A stretch of DNA of 64,000 nt from Actinomycetes bacterium (GTDB taxonomy: Bacteria > Actinomycetota > Acidimicrobiia > Acidimicrobiales > Palsa-688). Every line of letters begins with the position of its first letter. The stretch's first letter is position 1. Of this stretch, positions 1-9,376 are shown piece by piece. The position numbers and the translations under genes are program-made. The stretch spans positions 1-64,000 of the forward strand of contig JAJZIY010000008.1 of the NCBI GenBank assembly GCA_021828475.1. The letters are read 5' to 3'. The notes under the pieces were generated by a model, which had not been told where the DNA came from, did not search any database, and was given only the letters and a program-made list of their open reading frames with translations.

Positions 1-1
1 C

Positions 2-1552
2 TACGGCGGCCTCGGCCTCAGCCACGTCTACTACAACCGGGCCCTGGCGCTGGCCGGCACCACCCACCCGGCCATCAGCACCCTGCTGTCGGCCCACCAG
101 TCCATCGGCGCTCCCCAGCCGCTGAAACTGTTCGGCACGCAGGAGCAGAAGGCGGCCTTCCTGCCCCGCCTGGCCCGGAACGAAGTGAGCGCGTTCCTGC
201 TCACCGAGCCGGACGTGGGCAGCGACCCGGCCCGCATGAGCTCCTCAGCCGAGCCGGTCGAGGACGGCTCCGCCTACCGGCTCAACGGTACGAAGCTGTG
301 GGCGACCAACGCGCCGATAGCCAGGATCCTCGTCGTCATGGCGGTGGTCCCCCCAGCGGGGGACCACAAGGGCGGCATCACCGCCTTCGTCGTCGAAGCA
401 GCTACCGAGGGAATAGCCGTCACGAGGCGCAATTCGTTCATGGGCCTCAGGGGCATCGAGAACGGCGTCGTCGAGTTCCACGACGTGATCGTCCCGGCCG
501 GCAACGTGATCGGCGACGTGGGCTGGGGCCTCAAGGTGGCGCTGACGACGCTCAACACCGGGCGCCTGTCGCTGCCCGCCCTGTGCGCCGCCTCGGGGAA
601 GTACTCGTTGAAGGTGGCACGCGAATGGGCGAACGAGCGCGAGCAGTGGGGGGCGCCCATCGGCCGCCACGACGCCGTGGCGCAGAAGCTCGCCTTCATC
701 GCTTCCACTGCCTTCGCCATGGAGTCGGTCGTCGAGCTGTCCGGCGCCATGGCCGACGAGGCCCGCAACGACATCCGCATCGAGGCCGCCCTGGCGAAAC
801 TGTTCTGCTCCGAGATGGCATGGCTCGTCGCCGACGAGATGGTGCAGATCCGCGGCGGGCGCGGCTACGAAACGGCCGAGTCGCTGAGAGCCCGCGGGGA
901 ACGCCCCGTGCCGGCCGAGCAGGTGCTGAGGGATCTGCGAATCTCCCGCATCTTCGAGGGATCGAGCGAGATCATGAAGCTCCTGATTGCGCGCGAAGCG
1001 GTCGACGAGCACCTGTCCGTCGCCGGTGACCTGGTCGACCCCAAGGCGGGCCTGCCCGAGAAGCTGGCGGCGGCCCGGGCAGCCGGGCGCTACTACTCAC
1101 GCTGGCTCCCTCGCCTCGCCCTCGGGCCCGGCAACGGTGCGACCGCCTACGCCGAGATGGGCGAGCCCATGGCGGAGCACCTGCGCTCGATCGAGCAGTC
1201 GAGCCGGCGGTTGGCTCGCTCCACCTTCTACGGCATGGTCCGCTGGCAGGCCAAGCTCGAGCGCAGGCAGGCGTTCCTCGGTCGGCTCGTGGACATCGGA
1301 GCGGAGCTGTTCGCAATGAGCGCGGTATGCGTCAGGGCGCGGATGCTGGCCGACGACGGCGCCCTGGAGGGTCCGGCGGCGATCGAGCTGGCGGACACCT
1401 TCTGCCGCGCCTCGCGCCGACGCACCGACGCGCTGTTCAGCGGGTTGTGGGACAACGACGATTCGCACAACCATGCGGTGGCCGACAAGGTGCTGTCCGG
1501 GCGTTACACCTGGGCCGAAGCAGGCATCCTGGACCCGTCGGCCCTCGGCTGA
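2..1552 (+). CDS. Acyl-CoA dehydrogenase, VLCAD-like (5' end outside window)
   Basis: FAD-dependent alpha,beta-dehydrogenation of acyl-CoA thioesters in beta-oxidation. The reading frame is open from base 2, so the N-terminus is missing; a GTG at 185 lies inside the conserved core and is not the start. Family signatures are the TEPDVGSD flavin/substrate motif, the GIENGVVEF-type beta-domain segment, an RGGRGYE stretch, and FEGSSEI, whose Glu sits where the catalytic base of medium- and very-long-chain enzymes lies. About 190 residues follow that motif, longer than a short-chain ACAD and typical of the ACAD9/VLCAD group with an extra C-terminal helical domain. Long-chain preference is inferred from length only. 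It converges with ilvD. Confidence 0.93.
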   Translation, partial: YGGLGLSHVYYNRALALAGTTHPAISTLLSAHQSIGAPQPLKLFGTQEQKAAFLPRLARNEVSAFLLTEPDVGSDPARMSSSAEPVEDGSAYRLNGTKLWATNAPIARILVVMAVVPPAGDHKGGITAFVVEAATEGIAVTRRNSFMGLRGIENGVVEFHDVIVPAGNVIGDVGWGLKVALTTLNTGRLSLPALCAASGKYSLKVAREWANEREQWGAPIGRHDAVAQKLAFIASTAFAMESVVELSGAMADEARNDIRIEAALAKLFCSEMAWLVADEMVQIRGGRGYETAESLRARGERPVPAEQVLRDLRISRIFEGSSEIMKLLIAREAVDEHLSVAGDLVDPKAGLPEKLAAARAAGRYYSRWLPRLALGPGNGATAYAEMGEPMAEHLRSIEQSSRRLARSTFYGMVRWQAKLERRQAFLGRLVDIGAELFAMSAVCVRARMLADDGALEGPAAIELADTFCRASRRRTDALFSGLWDNDDSHNHAVADKVLSGRYTWAEAGILDPSALG

Positions 1553-1570
1553 GCGCCGGTGCGCCGGGTG

Positions 1571-1590
1571 GGGCCGCCTTCCGGTGGCCC
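1571..1590. terminator. Hairpin between convergent acyl-CoA dehydrogenase and ilvD
   Basis: An 8-bp GC-rich stem with one G-U pair and a TTCC tetraloop (GGGCCGCC / GGTGGCCC) lies 18 bp past the dehydrogenase stop and 39 bp from the ilvD stop. There is no T tract, so it is at best a bidirectional hairpin of the kind common in GC-rich actinobacteria. Confidence 0.45.
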
Positions 1591-1629
1591 GGAACGCCGG
1601 GCTCCAGGGATTGCCAATGGGGTCGAGCT

Positions 1630-3312
1630 CTAGGGTTCGGTGACAGCGCCCCGCTCGGCCCCGGCCACCAGGCGGGCGTACTTGGCCAGCACCCCGTGGG
1701 TGTAGCGCGGGACGGGTGGCTTCCACTGGTCCCGGCGGGCGTCCAGGACCGCCTCGGGGACCCGGAGCTCCATCGAACGGCTGGGCACGTCTATCACGAT
1801 GCGGTCACCGTCTGCCAGCAGGGCTATCGGGCCCCCGTCCACCGCTTCGGGAGCGACGTGGCCTATGCAGAACCCGTGCGTGCCGCCGCTGAAGCGCCCG
1901 TCGGTGACCAGGGCGCAGTCGCCCCCGCGGCCTGCACCCTTCATCGCGCCCGTCACCGCCAGCATCTCGCGCATACCGGGCCCGCCCTTTGGCCCCTCGT
2001 AGCGGATCACCACCACCGTGCCGGGCTGGATGTCGCCCCGCAGGATGGCGTCGAGGGCGGCCTGCTCCCCGTCGAAGACGCGCGCCGTGCCCTCGAAATG
2101 GTCGAAGTCCAAGCCTGCGACCTTGACGACGGCGCCCTCGGGGGCCAGCGAGCCTCGGAGGATGGCGATCCCACCGTCGGCATGGATCGGGTCCGAGAGG
2201 GGCCGCACGACACGTCCGTCCGGGATCGGGGGGTCGATGGCCTCCAGGTTCTCCCGCAAGGTCCGGCCGGTCACGGTCGCGCAGTCGCCATCGAGCAGGC
2301 CGGCCGACAGCAGCTCTTTCATCAGGACGGGCAGACCACCCGTGCGGTCGAGGTCCACCATGTGGTACTGGCCGTGCGGCTTGGTGTCGGCCAGGTGGGG
2401 CACCCGCCGGCCGATCCGGTCGAAGTCGGAAAGGCTCAGTTCGACCTCGGCCTCGTGGGCGATCGCCAGCAGGTGCAACACGGCGTTGGTCGAGCCGCCG
2501 AGCGCCATGACGACGGAGATGGCGTTCTCGAAGGCCTGCTTGGTCATGATGTTGCGGGGCCGCACGCCTGTTTCGAGCAACTTGACCACCGCCCGACCGG
2601 ACTCGTACGCGTAGTCGTCGCGGCGCCGGTCGACCGCGGGGGCGGACGAGCTCCCCGGCAGAGCCATGCCCAGAGCCTCGGCCGCACAGGCCATCGTGTT
2701 CGCGGTGAACATGCCTGCACAGCTCCCCTCCGTCGGGCAGGCCCGCCTCTCGATGAGCTCGAGCTCCTCGTCTGTCAGGGTGCCGGCGGCGTGTGCCCCG
2801 ACGGCCTCGAACACGCTGACCAGGTCCAGGGCCTCGCCCCTGAGGCCGCGCCCGGGCAGGATGGTCCCGCCGTAGAGGAAGACCGACGGCAGGTTGACCC
2901 GGGCCGCAGCCATGAGCATGCCCGGGAGCGATTTGTCGCAACCGGCGAAAGTGACCAGAGCGTCGAAGCGCTCAGCGTGCATCATGGCTTCGACGGAGTC
3001 GGCGATCACCTCACGGCTCACAAGGGAGGCCCGCATGCCCTCGTGGCCCATGGAGATGCCGTCGGACACGGCTATGGTCACGAACTCGACGGGGAACCCC
3101 CCGGCCTCGCGGACGCCCACCTTGGCCCGCTTCGCCAGACGGTCGAGCGGTAGGTTGCACGGGGTGACCTCGTTCCACGAGGAGGCGACCGCCACCTGCG
3201 GCTTGGCGAAGTCGGCGTCGGTCATGCCGATCGCCCGCAGCATCGCTCTGGCTGGCGCCCGCTCCGGGCCGTCAGTGACTTCGTGGCTGCGGGGTTTCAT
3301 GTCGCTCGGCAT
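1630..3312 (-). CDS. ilvD: Dihydroxy-acid dehydratase
   Basis: Dehydrates 2,3-dihydroxy-isovalerate and 2,3-dihydroxy-3-methylvalerate to the 2-keto acids in valine, leucine and isoleucine synthesis, using an Fe-S cluster and Mg2+. The 560-residue length is normal for the IlvD/Edd family. Three conserved cysteines are visible: Cys52 (VTPCN), Cys125 in [10 protein letters not shown] and Cys198 in [13 protein letters not shown]; Asp84 and Glu91 lie in [10 protein letters not shown]. The chosen ATG has AGGGTGG just upstream; a second in-frame ATG lies four codons in. It stands alone, divergent from the lipoprotein gene, and the two start regions touch. No leader peptide or riboswitch was seen. 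Confidence 0.97.
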   Translation of the reverse strand: MPSDMKPRSHEVTDGPERAPARAMLRAIGMTDADFAKPQVAVASSWNEVTPCNLPLDRLAKRAKVGVREAGGFPVEFVTIAVSDGISMGHEGMRASLVSREVIADSVEAMMHAERFDALVTFAGCDKSLPGMLMAAARVNLPSVFLYGGTILPGRGLRGEALDLVSVFEAVGAHAAGTLTDEELELIERRACPTEGSCAGMFTANTMACAAEALGMALPGSSSAPAVDRRRDDYAYESGRAVVKLLETGVRPRNIMTKQAFENAISVVMALGGSTNAVLHLLAIAHEAEVELSLSDFDRIGRRVPHLADTKPHGQYHMVDLDRTGGLPVLMKELLSAGLLDGDCATVTGRTLRENLEAIDPPIPDGRVVRPLSDPIHADGGIAILRGSLAPEGAVVKVAGLDFDHFEGTARVFDGEQAALDAILRGDIQPGTVVVIRYEGPKGGPGMREMLAVTGAMKGAGRGGDCALVTDGRFSGGTHGFCIGHVAPEAVDGGPIALLADGDRIVIDVPSRSMELRVPEAVLDARRDQWKPPVPRYTHGVLAKYARLVAGAERGAVTEP

Positions 3313-3832
3313 GCGGCCACCCTATAGGCCTGCCATCGGCGTCACGTCGGCCTTACTGGTCGCTGCCGGCCTGCTCGGAGGCTGTTCGATAAAGGCCGGC
3401 GACACCATCTCGGCGCGCAATGTCGAGCGCGTGATAGCGAGCCGCCTGGCCGGGACCTTCCACTCGCCGCTCCCGGCAGTGACCTGCCCGGGCGCCGTCC
3501 CCGCACAGGCGGGCACGACCTTCGAGTGCACGGCGACTGTCGACGGCCAACGCCTCGCCATCCGAGGGACCGTGACCGGCACGCACGGCCGGGTGAAGCT
3601 GCTACCCGAAGCAGCCGTGGTGACCAGAGCCGGCACCGAGGCGGCGCTGTCACGTCACCTAGGCACAGCGCTCGGAGCCGGCGTCCGCCTCACCTGCCTG
3701 GCACCGGCCCTGCTGGTGGCCAACCCAGGACGTTCCTTCGAGTGCACGGCGCTGGTCGGGCACAGCACGCGCCGCGTGATGGTGCGTTTCACGAGCAAGG
3801 ACGGGGCCTTCAGCTACCGCGTGACCCCCTGA
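3311..3832 (+). CDS. Putative lipoprotein with two DUF4333-like repeats
   Basis: Small exported protein of about 173 residues. A short basic start and hydrophobic stretch end in LLGGC, a good lipobox, so the mature protein is probably anchored through a lipidated Cys. The rest is two copies of one module of about 70 residues, each with a cysteine pair in the patterns TCPG...G..FECTA.VDG and TCLAP...[10 protein letters not shown]; each pair probably forms a disulfide as in the DUF4333 family. No enzymatic motif is present and the function is unknown. An upstream ATG at 3299 is in frame, but 3311 gives a more typical signal peptide. Neither has a strong ribosome binding site, and the gene may be leaderless from the ilvD divergent region. 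Confidence 0.75.
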   Translation: MRPPYRPAIGVTSALLVAAGLLGGCSIKAGDTISARNVERVIASRLAGTFHSPLPAVTCPGAVPAQAGTTFECTATVDGQRLAIRGTVTGTHGRVKLLPEAAVVTRAGTEAALSRHLGTALGAGVRLTCLAPALLVANPGRSFECTALVGHSTRRVMVRFTSKDGAFSYRVTP

Positions 3833-4075
3833 GCCAACACGCCGCCCGAGGGGCCGCCGGGCCGCCTGGCCGCGGTGCCGCCTGGAGCCATGGGCGGTCG
3901 GTGCAGGCGGCGGCAGGTGCCATCCCGAAAAGGCCGAAAGTGCAACCTCTAAGGCGGCCGCATCACATTTCCACTACATCTTGGGCCCACTATTGGCACG
4001 TCCCGCATCCGCGTGACCACTGTCAGCACTTGTCGTCCAGCGCTGCCCGTGTGCCGCAGCAACAAGGAGGTCTAC

Positions 4076-4951
4076 GTGTCGCCTGAGGGAACTACTGGAG
4101 CCGCAACCCAGCGGCAACGATTTGGAAGCCGCCTGAGGGTGTGGGCGGCCGCCCTGGCCGTCTTCGCCGTCGGCGCCGGTGCCGCCGTCCCGCTGAGCGC
4201 GGGCACGGCCGCAGCCGCACCGCGTGCGGGAGCTGCCTACACCGACGCCTCGGGGCACGGTCACAGCGGCGACCCGGGCAGCCACGGCCGGGGCTGGGGG
4301 CCCGATGGGCGCGCCGATGTGAACTTGCGTGGAATGGTCCAACAGTTGGCCAACGACGAGCTGGTGCTCACCTCCACAGCGAGTACTGGGCCGGACCATG
4401 TCAAGGGCACCGTTACGGTCGCCATCGGGAACACCACCCGCTACCGCGAACCCGGCATCCGCAACGGCGGACCGAGTGCCATCGTCCAGGGCGACGTCGT
4501 GGCAGTGCGCGCGAAGCGTGACAGCAACGGCAACCTGCAGGCACTCGAGGTGACCCTGCCGCTGGTCCGAGCAAGAGGCTTCGTCGCCACCTCCGTCGCG
4601 GGCAGCTTCACCCTGACGGGCACGGGCACCACCCTGGGCCGGGCCTGGGGCGGGAAGGACCTCACGGTCAACTTGGGCACCTCCACCCGCTACGTCGAGC
4701 CTGAGAGCGACCGCCGCGGCGCTCCGAAGTCCCCCACCGGGCCCCTCGCACTCGGCTCGAAGGTGACGGTCGTAGGCACCCAGGACGGTTACGCCACCCT
4801 CAACGCCCTGAGAGTCCTGGTGCTCCCCGACAAGCACCCCGCCGGGCGGGGGCACGGTGACGCCAACCACGGCAATGCCAAGAAGGGGTCGGGCGATGCC
4901 GGCCACGGTGGCCGCACCACCGGCCGGGGGCACCCGAGCCGGGACAGCTAG
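4076..4951 (+). CDS. Secreted DUF5666-like beta-rich protein
   Basis: Predicted exported protein of 291 residues. The GTG start follows a perfect AAGGAGG at a 5-base spacing, which decides it over an ATG at 4013. An Arg-rich start, a hydrophobic core (VWAAALAVFAVGAGAAV) and an Ala-rich AAAAP region look like a Sec signal peptide. Two similar modules follow, each of the type G.V..V....LT......V..NT.TRY.EP...G..VAV......, resembling the OB-like DUF5666 repeats. The ends of the mature protein are rich in Gly, His and Asp (GHGHSGDPGSHGRG; GHGDANHGNAKKG), which might bind metal. Function unknown. Confidence 0.75.
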   Translation: MSPEGTTGAATQRQRFGSRLRVWAAALAVFAVGAGAAVPLSAGTAAAAPRAGAAYTDASGHGHSGDPGSHGRGWGPDGRADVNLRGMVQQLANDELVLTSTASTGPDHVKGTVTVAIGNTTRYREPGIRNGGPSAIVQGDVVAVRAKRDSNGNLQALEVTLPLVRARGFVATSVAGSFTLTGTGTTLGRAWGGKDLTVNLGTSTRYVEPESDRRGAPKSPTGPLALGSKVTVVGTQDGYATLNALRVLVLPDKHPAGRGHGDANHGNAKKGSGDAGHGGRTTGRGHPSRDS

Positions 4952-4978
4952 CACCGCAAAGCAACCGAGCCATTGAGC

Positions 4979-5021
4979 CGGCTCCCGCCCCAGGCAGTAC
5001 GCCGCCCCGGGACGGGAGCCG
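4979..5021. terminator. Hairpin between convergent DUF5666-like gene and gatB
   Basis: A perfect 9-bp inverted repeat (CGGCTCCCG / CGGGAGCCG) with a 25-nt loop, extendable with one bulge, sits in the 75-bp gap between two convergent stops. It has no T tract on either strand. A bidirectional terminator is the simplest reading. Confidence 0.5.
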
Positions 5022-5026
5022 ACCTC

Positions 5027-6469
5027 TCAGGCGCCGCGGCGCCTGCGAAGCATCTCGGTCGCCGCCCGGAGGTCGGCCTTGCCCCCCGTGGCGGCCTTGA
5101 CCTTGCCGACGAAGAAACCGACCAGCTTGTCGTCGCCGCAGGAAAAGCGCTCCCACTCCTTCGGGTTGGCACTGATGACGGTTTCGACCGCGCCAGCCAG
5201 CTCCTGCGAGCCCATGGCCTCGAAGCCGAGCTGCCTGGCGATCGCCTTGGGATCACCCCCGTCGGCGACGAAGTCCTTGAGCACGGTCCTGGCCTGGGCC
5301 GACGTCAGCTCACCATCGTGCTCCATACGGACCAGGCGCACGAAGGCATCGGGGTCGATGTCGTGGACACCGCTCTCGGCCAACTGGCCCGCCACCTCGT
5401 TGGCGAGGCGGCGCAGCGCCAGGGCGGCGTCCGCCTTGGCCGCAACGGTCGCCATGACGAGGGCGTCGAGACCGAGGCGCACGACCGTCGCCACCGGCTC
5501 GGAGCCGGCCTGGACACCGGCGGCCTCCGCCACGCGCCGCCGGCGCTCCGCCGGCAGCACCGGGAGAGCGTCCTCGACAGCTCTGACCCACTCCTGCGAA
5601 GGGGCCAAACTGACCAGGTCCGGCTCCGGGAAGTAGCGGTAGTCGAACGCCTCCTCCTTGGAACGCATGGCGTGAGTGCGCCCGTCCGCCTCGTCCCAGT
5701 GCCTCGTCTCCTGGACGACGCTCCCACCCGAGCTCAGGACCTCCACCTGACGGGAGGCCTCGTACACGATGGCGCGGCCGAGGCTGCGGAGCGAGTTCAT
5801 GTTCTTTATCTCGCAGCGAGTCCCGAGGGCGGTCGAACCCTGCGGTCTGATGGACACGTTGCAGTCCACACGCAACGAGCCCTCCTCCATCTTGCCGTCG
5901 GACGCCCCGGTGGCCACCAGGATGGCCCGTAGCTCGTCCACGTAGTCGCGCGCCTCGTCTGCACTGCGCATGTCGGGATCCGAGACGATCTCAACGAGCG
6001 GGACACCGGCCCGGTTGTAGTCCACGAGCGAATGGGCCGCCCCGTGGATGCGGCCGCCGCCGCCAACGTGGGTCGTCTTGCCGGTGTCCTCCTCCATGTG
6101 GGCCCGCACGATCCCGACCCGCTTGCCGCTCGGCAGCTCGAGCCAGCCGTCGGCGTTGACGGGCACGTCGTACTGGCTGATCTGGAAGTCCTTGGGCATG
6201 TCCGGGTAGAAGTAGTTCTTCCGGTGGAACATCGACGGCTGCACCCGGCAGTGCAGTGCCCTCCCTATGCGGATGGCGTACTCCACCGCCTGCTTGTTGA
6301 GCACGGGCAGCGAACCGGGCAGGCCGAGGCAGACGGGGCACACGTTGGTGTTGGGCTCGTCGCCGAAGACGTTGCGGCAGCCGCAGAACAGCTTTGTCTC
6401 CGTCCGCAGCTCACAGTGGACCTCGAGGCCGACCACGACCTCCCACCCGGACAGCGTGTCGTCGCTCAT
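5027..6469 (-). CDS. gatB: Asp-tRNA(Asn)/Glu-tRNA(Gln) amidotransferase subunit B
   Basis: The tRNA-binding and phosphorylating subunit of GatCAB, which converts misacylated Glu-tRNA(Gln) and Asp-tRNA(Asn) to the amides. The 480-residue protein begins with the family signature GLEVHCEL, has the cysteine cluster CGC...CPVCLGLPG that binds zinc in this family, then the cradle domain and the helical YqeY-like tail ending in MLRRRRGA. Its ATG overlaps the gatA stop by four bases (ATGA), so the three gat genes are translationally coupled in the order C-A-B. Confidence 0.98.
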   Translation of the reverse strand: MSDDTLSGWEVVVGLEVHCELRTETKLFCGCRNVFGDEPNTNVCPVCLGLPGSLPVLNKQAVEYAIRIGRALHCRVQPSMFHRKNYFYPDMPKDFQISQYDVPVNADGWLELPSGKRVGIVRAHMEEDTGKTTHVGGGGRIHGAAHSLVDYNRAGVPLVEIVSDPDMRSADEARDYVDELRAILVATGASDGKMEEGSLRVDCNVSIRPQGSTALGTRCEIKNMNSLRSLGRAIVYEASRQVEVLSSGGSVVQETRHWDEADGRTHAMRSKEEAFDYRYFPEPDLVSLAPSQEWVRAVEDALPVLPAERRRRVAEAAGVQAGSEPVATVVRLGLDALVMATVAAKADAALALRRLANEVAGQLAESGVHDIDPDAFVRLVRMEHDGELTSAQARTVLKDFVADGGDPKAIARQLGFEAMGSQELAGAVETVISANPKEWERFSCGDDKLVGFFVGKVKAATGGKADLRAATEMLRRRRGA

Positions 6470-7911
6470 GCGGCACCTCCGCTCGAAGGGGCGGCGGCCT
6501 CGAGCACTTCGGCCACCTGGAACATGACAGGTTCGCCCAGCGCCGGCGCCAGCACCTGCACCCCTACGGGCAGTCCGTCGTCGCCTGTGCCGAACGGGAC
6601 GCTGGCAGCGGGGTGGCCGGCCAGGTTGGAGGGGATCGTGCAGACGTCGTTCAGGTACATGGTGAGCGGGTCCGACGTCTTGGCGCCGAGCTCGAAGGCC
6701 GTCGTCGGCGAAGTAGGCGAGAGGAGCACGTCATAGGAGCGGTACGCCGCCTCGAAGTCGCGGATTATGAGCGTCCGCACCTTCTGGGCCTTGCCGTAGT
6801 AGGCGTCGTAGTAGCCGGCGGAGAGAGCGTAGGTCCCGAGCATGATCCGCCGCTTGACCTCCGGCCCGAACCCGGCAGAGCGCGTCGCCACGTACATGTC
6901 GGTGATGTCGGCGCCGGGCTTACGCAGCCCATAGCGCACCCCGTCGTAGCGGGCCAGGTTGGAGGAGGCCTCCGCCGGGGCGATCATGTAGTAGGCGGAC
7001 AGCCCGTACACGACGGATGGCACGCTCACCTCCTCCACCTTGGCGCCGGCAGCGGCCAGAGCCTCGGCGGCCTCGTTGACCCGGGCAGCCACGTCGGCCG
7101 AGATCCCCTCCGCTCCGGCCAGCTCGGCGATCACGCCGACCCGCAGGCCCTGGGCACCTCGTCCCAACCTGCTGCCAGCCGCCGCCCGCTCGTCGGGGAG
7201 GCTGGTCGAGTCCCTGGGGTCGTGCCCGGCGATGGCGTCGAGCACGAGGGCGGCGTCGGCGACAGTGGTGGCGAACGGCCCGATCTGGTCGAGCGAACTG
7301 GCGAAGGCCACCAGCCCGTAACGCGAGACGAGCCCGTAGGTGGGTTTGACGCCCACGACGCCGCACAGGGCGGCGGGCTGGCGTATCGAGCCCCCAGTGT
7401 CACTGCCCAGCGATGCGGCGGCGAAACCCGCTGCCACCGCTGCCGCGCTGCCGCCGGAAGATCCCCCGGGCACACGCGCGAGGTCGTGGGGGTTGCGGGT
7501 CGGCCCGAAGGCCGAGTGCTCGGTCGACGAGCCCATGGCGAACTCGTCCATGTTGGCCTTGCCCACGAACACCGCTCCCGCGCCCGCCAGGCGGCTGACC
7601 ACCGTGGCGTCGTACGGAGGGACCCATCCCTCGAGGATGCGCGAGGAACACGTGGTAGGCACACCCCGCGTGCAGATCAGGTCCTTGAGGGCCACCGGGA
7701 CCCCGGCCAGGGGCCCGGGATCGCCACCCGCAGCGACGGCACGGTCCAGTTGCTCGGCGCGCTGCCTGGCAGCGTCGGCCGTGACCAGGTTGAAAGCGTG
7801 CACGGACCCCTCGCGTTCGGCAATCCGGCCGAGGTGTTCCTCCAGGACCTCGGCGGCGCTACGACGACCCGAGCGCACGTCCGCTGCAATGGCGTGCACC
7901 GGTCCGCTCAC
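6466..7911 (-). CDS. gatA: Asp-tRNA(Asn)/Glu-tRNA(Gln) amidotransferase subunit A
   Basis: Glutaminase subunit of GatCAB, an amidase-signature hydrolase that frees ammonia for GatB. The catalytic triad is visible as Lys76 (VALKDL), Ser151 in the [11 protein letters not shown] loop and Ser175 in [11 protein letters not shown]. Its length of 481 is normal. The GTG start overlaps the gatC stop by four bases (GTGA), and the 3' end overlaps the gatB start. Confidence 0.98.
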   Translation of the reverse strand: MSGPVHAIAADVRSGRRSAAEVLEEHLGRIAEREGSVHAFNLVTADAARQRAEQLDRAVAAGGDPGPLAGVPVALKDLICTRGVPTTCSSRILEGWVPPYDATVVSRLAGAGAVFVGKANMDEFAMGSSTEHSAFGPTRNPHDLARVPGGSSGGSAAAVAAGFAAASLGSDTGGSIRQPAALCGVVGVKPTYGLVSRYGLVAFASSLDQIGPFATTVADAALVLDAIAGHDPRDSTSLPDERAAAGSRLGRGAQGLRVGVIAELAGAEGISADVAARVNEAAEALAAAGAKVEEVSVPSVVYGLSAYYMIAPAEASSNLARYDGVRYGLRKPGADITDMYVATRSAGFGPEVKRRIMLGTYALSAGYYDAYYGKAQKVRTLIIRDFEAAYRSYDVLLSPTSPTTAFELGAKTSDPLTMYLNDVCTIPSNLAGHPAASVPFGTGDDGLPVGVQVLAPALGEPVMFQVAEVLEAAAPSSGGAA

Positions 7912-8210
7912 GGTGCCTCCCCGAGTATGCGGGGGATACGGAAGCGTTCCTGGTCGACCTCGGGCGCCTGGGCAAGGACCTCGTCCCGGTCGAGGCTCGG
8001 CGTGGGCACGTCCTCCCTCAGCACGTTGACGAGCGGGAAGGGGTGGGCGGTCGCTTCGACGTTGTCGATGTCGAGCGCCTCGATGTCCGCCGCGTGCCTG
8101 AGCACGCCGGCCAGTTGCGAGGTGTACTGCTCGAGCTCGTCGTCGCTCAACGCCAGACGGGCCAGGCGGGCCACGTGGGCGACGTCGTCTTTGGAGATGG
8201 GCTGGGCCAC
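7908..8210 (-). CDS. gatC: Asp-tRNA(Asn)/Glu-tRNA(Gln) amidotransferase subunit C
   Basis: Small belt subunit that wraps GatA and GatB. The core is recognisable: [20 protein letters not shown], then a helix ending in [14 protein letters not shown] and the tail [21 protein letters not shown] chose the GTG at 8210 because it gives 100 residues, the usual family length. An upstream in-frame ATG at 8315 would add an Ala/Pro-rich stretch and overlap the divergent SCP2 gene. No strong ribosome binding site precedes either start. Confidence 0.92.
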   Translation of the reverse strand: MAQPISKDDVAHVARLARLALSDDELEQYTSQLAGVLRHAADIEALDIDNVEATAHPFPLVNVLREDVPTPSLDRDEVLAQAPEVDQERFRIPRILGEAP

Positions 8211-8308
8211 CGGGCCATCGTAACTACCGGGTGCGGCAGGGTCGACCTGAGGGCTCGCGGCCGGGCGCCGGGCCGGGCGCGGCTCGGCGGTAAGCTGCTC
8301 GGGCACCG

Positions 8309-8851
8309 ATGGCAAAGTACCTCTTCCTCAGTGACGAGTGGGTTGCGCAAGCACGGCGGATCTATGCCGAGTTGCAGGCGGCGGGTGGCCCGCCCCCGGC
8401 CGCGGCGCTCGCGTCCGTCCGGGTCAACCTCGTCGTCTACGACGCTCCGTTCTCCGCAGAGCCGCTCCAGGCCCACGTGGACACCTCCGCCGGGCACGTC
8501 GCCGTAGAGACCGGGCATCTCGACAGACCCGATGTCACAGTGTCGCTGGACTGGGCGACGGCCCGCTCGCTGTTCGTGGGCGGCGATCCCCAAGCGGCCA
8601 TGCAGGCCTTCCTGAGCGGCAGGATGCGCGTCGACGGCGACATGAGCAAGTTGCTCGACCCGGGCAGCGGCATGTGGCCGGCCACCGGTCCTGGCATGTT
8701 CCGCACCAACCGGACCCCGCCCGGCGGGCCCGGGACCGCCGGCTCGCCCGTTGCACAGGACAGCCCCGGCGGGCCGGCCCAGGAGGCCATGACCCTGCCC
8801 CGCCCACCCGCGTTCGAAGCGGCGGCGCGGCTTCAGGAGATCACCGAGTAG
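8309..8851 (+). CDS. SCP2 sterol-carrier-like domain protein
   Basis: About 180 residues. The first 125 look like a single SCP2 lipid-binding domain: a beta strand VRVNLVVYDAP, the segment ADVTVSLDW-like (here PDVTVSLDWATARSLFVGGD), and the closing helix AMQAFLSGRMRVDGDMSKLL, which matches the family's usual GK..V.GD..K ending. The last 50 residues are Pro/Gly-rich and probably disordered. Stand-alone SCP2 proteins bind hydrophobic ligands such as acyl chains, but no partner enzyme is fused here. The stop overlaps the next start by one base, so it forms an operon with the S4-domain gene. Confidence 0.8.
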   Translation: MAKYLFLSDEWVAQARRIYAELQAAGGPPPAAALASVRVNLVVYDAPFSAEPLQAHVDTSAGHVAVETGHLDRPDVTVSLDWATARSLFVGGDPQAAMQAFLSGRMRVDGDMSKLLDPGSGMWPATGPGMFRTNRTPPGGPGTAGSPVAQDSPGGPAQEAMTLPRPPAFEAAARLQEITE

Positions 8852-9213
8852 TGGACGAGACGCGGGTCGACAAGTGGCTCTGGGGGATCCGCCTGTTCAA
8901 GACCCGCACCGACGCCACCGACGCCTGCCGGGCAGGGCACGTCAAGGTCAACCGTAACGGTGCCAAGCCTGCAACCCTGGTCAAACCGGGCGACACCGTC
9001 GAGGCGTCGACACCGGGCGGGGACCGGGTAGTCGAAGTGACGGCGATCGTCGACAAGCGGGTGGGCGCCCCTCTCGCGGCGGCGTGCTATGTCGACCACA
9101 CGCCGCCCCGCCCTAGCGAGGAGGCCGCTGTGGCCAACTTCGTGCGTGACCGCGGCGCCGGGCGCCCGACCAAGCGGGAACGCAGGCAGCTGGACCGCGC
9201 CCGGCACTCCTGA
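8851..9213 (+). CDS. S4-domain RNA-binding protein (Hsp15-like)
   Basis: A 120-residue protein with an N-terminal S4 fold: R.DKWLWGIRLFKTRTDATDACRAGHVKVNRNGAKPATLVKPGD.V. This is the arrangement of Hsp15 (HslR), which binds stalled 50S subunits carrying peptidyl-tRNA. The C-terminal tail is strongly basic (GRPTKRERRQLDRARHS), as in the family. It starts with GTG immediately after the SCP2 stop (TAGTG), with AGGAG about 11 bases upstream. Ribosome rescue is a family-based inference. Confidence 0.85.
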   Translation: MDETRVDKWLWGIRLFKTRTDATDACRAGHVKVNRNGAKPATLVKPGDTVEASTPGGDRVVEVTAIVDKRVGAPLAAACYVDHTPPRPSEEAAVANFVRDRGAGRPTKRERRQLDRARHS

Positions 9214-9376
9214 CCTGGCGCCTCCTCGGCAGGAGCTTGTGCCCCCGGGGCGCATCAGCGGCTGCACTTTCAGCCCGCCTCGCCGCTCCGGCGCGAGTAG
9301 GTCACGGTCGCCCGGCGACGGACGTCGAGCGCGACCGGCCTCGGACCGCTGACGTCCCCCTCGCCGGGGCCTTGAC

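Noticed and set aside
3833-4075. Possible riboswitch upstream of the DUF5666-like gene
   Set aside because: I compared it by eye with cyclic-di-GMP and ydaO-type leaders and saw no conserved core; only a strong ribosome binding site is evident.
9214-9376. Terminator between the convergent S4 and kinase genes
   Set aside because: The best inverted repeat is only 5 bp with a 3-nt loop, no better than chance at this GC content.
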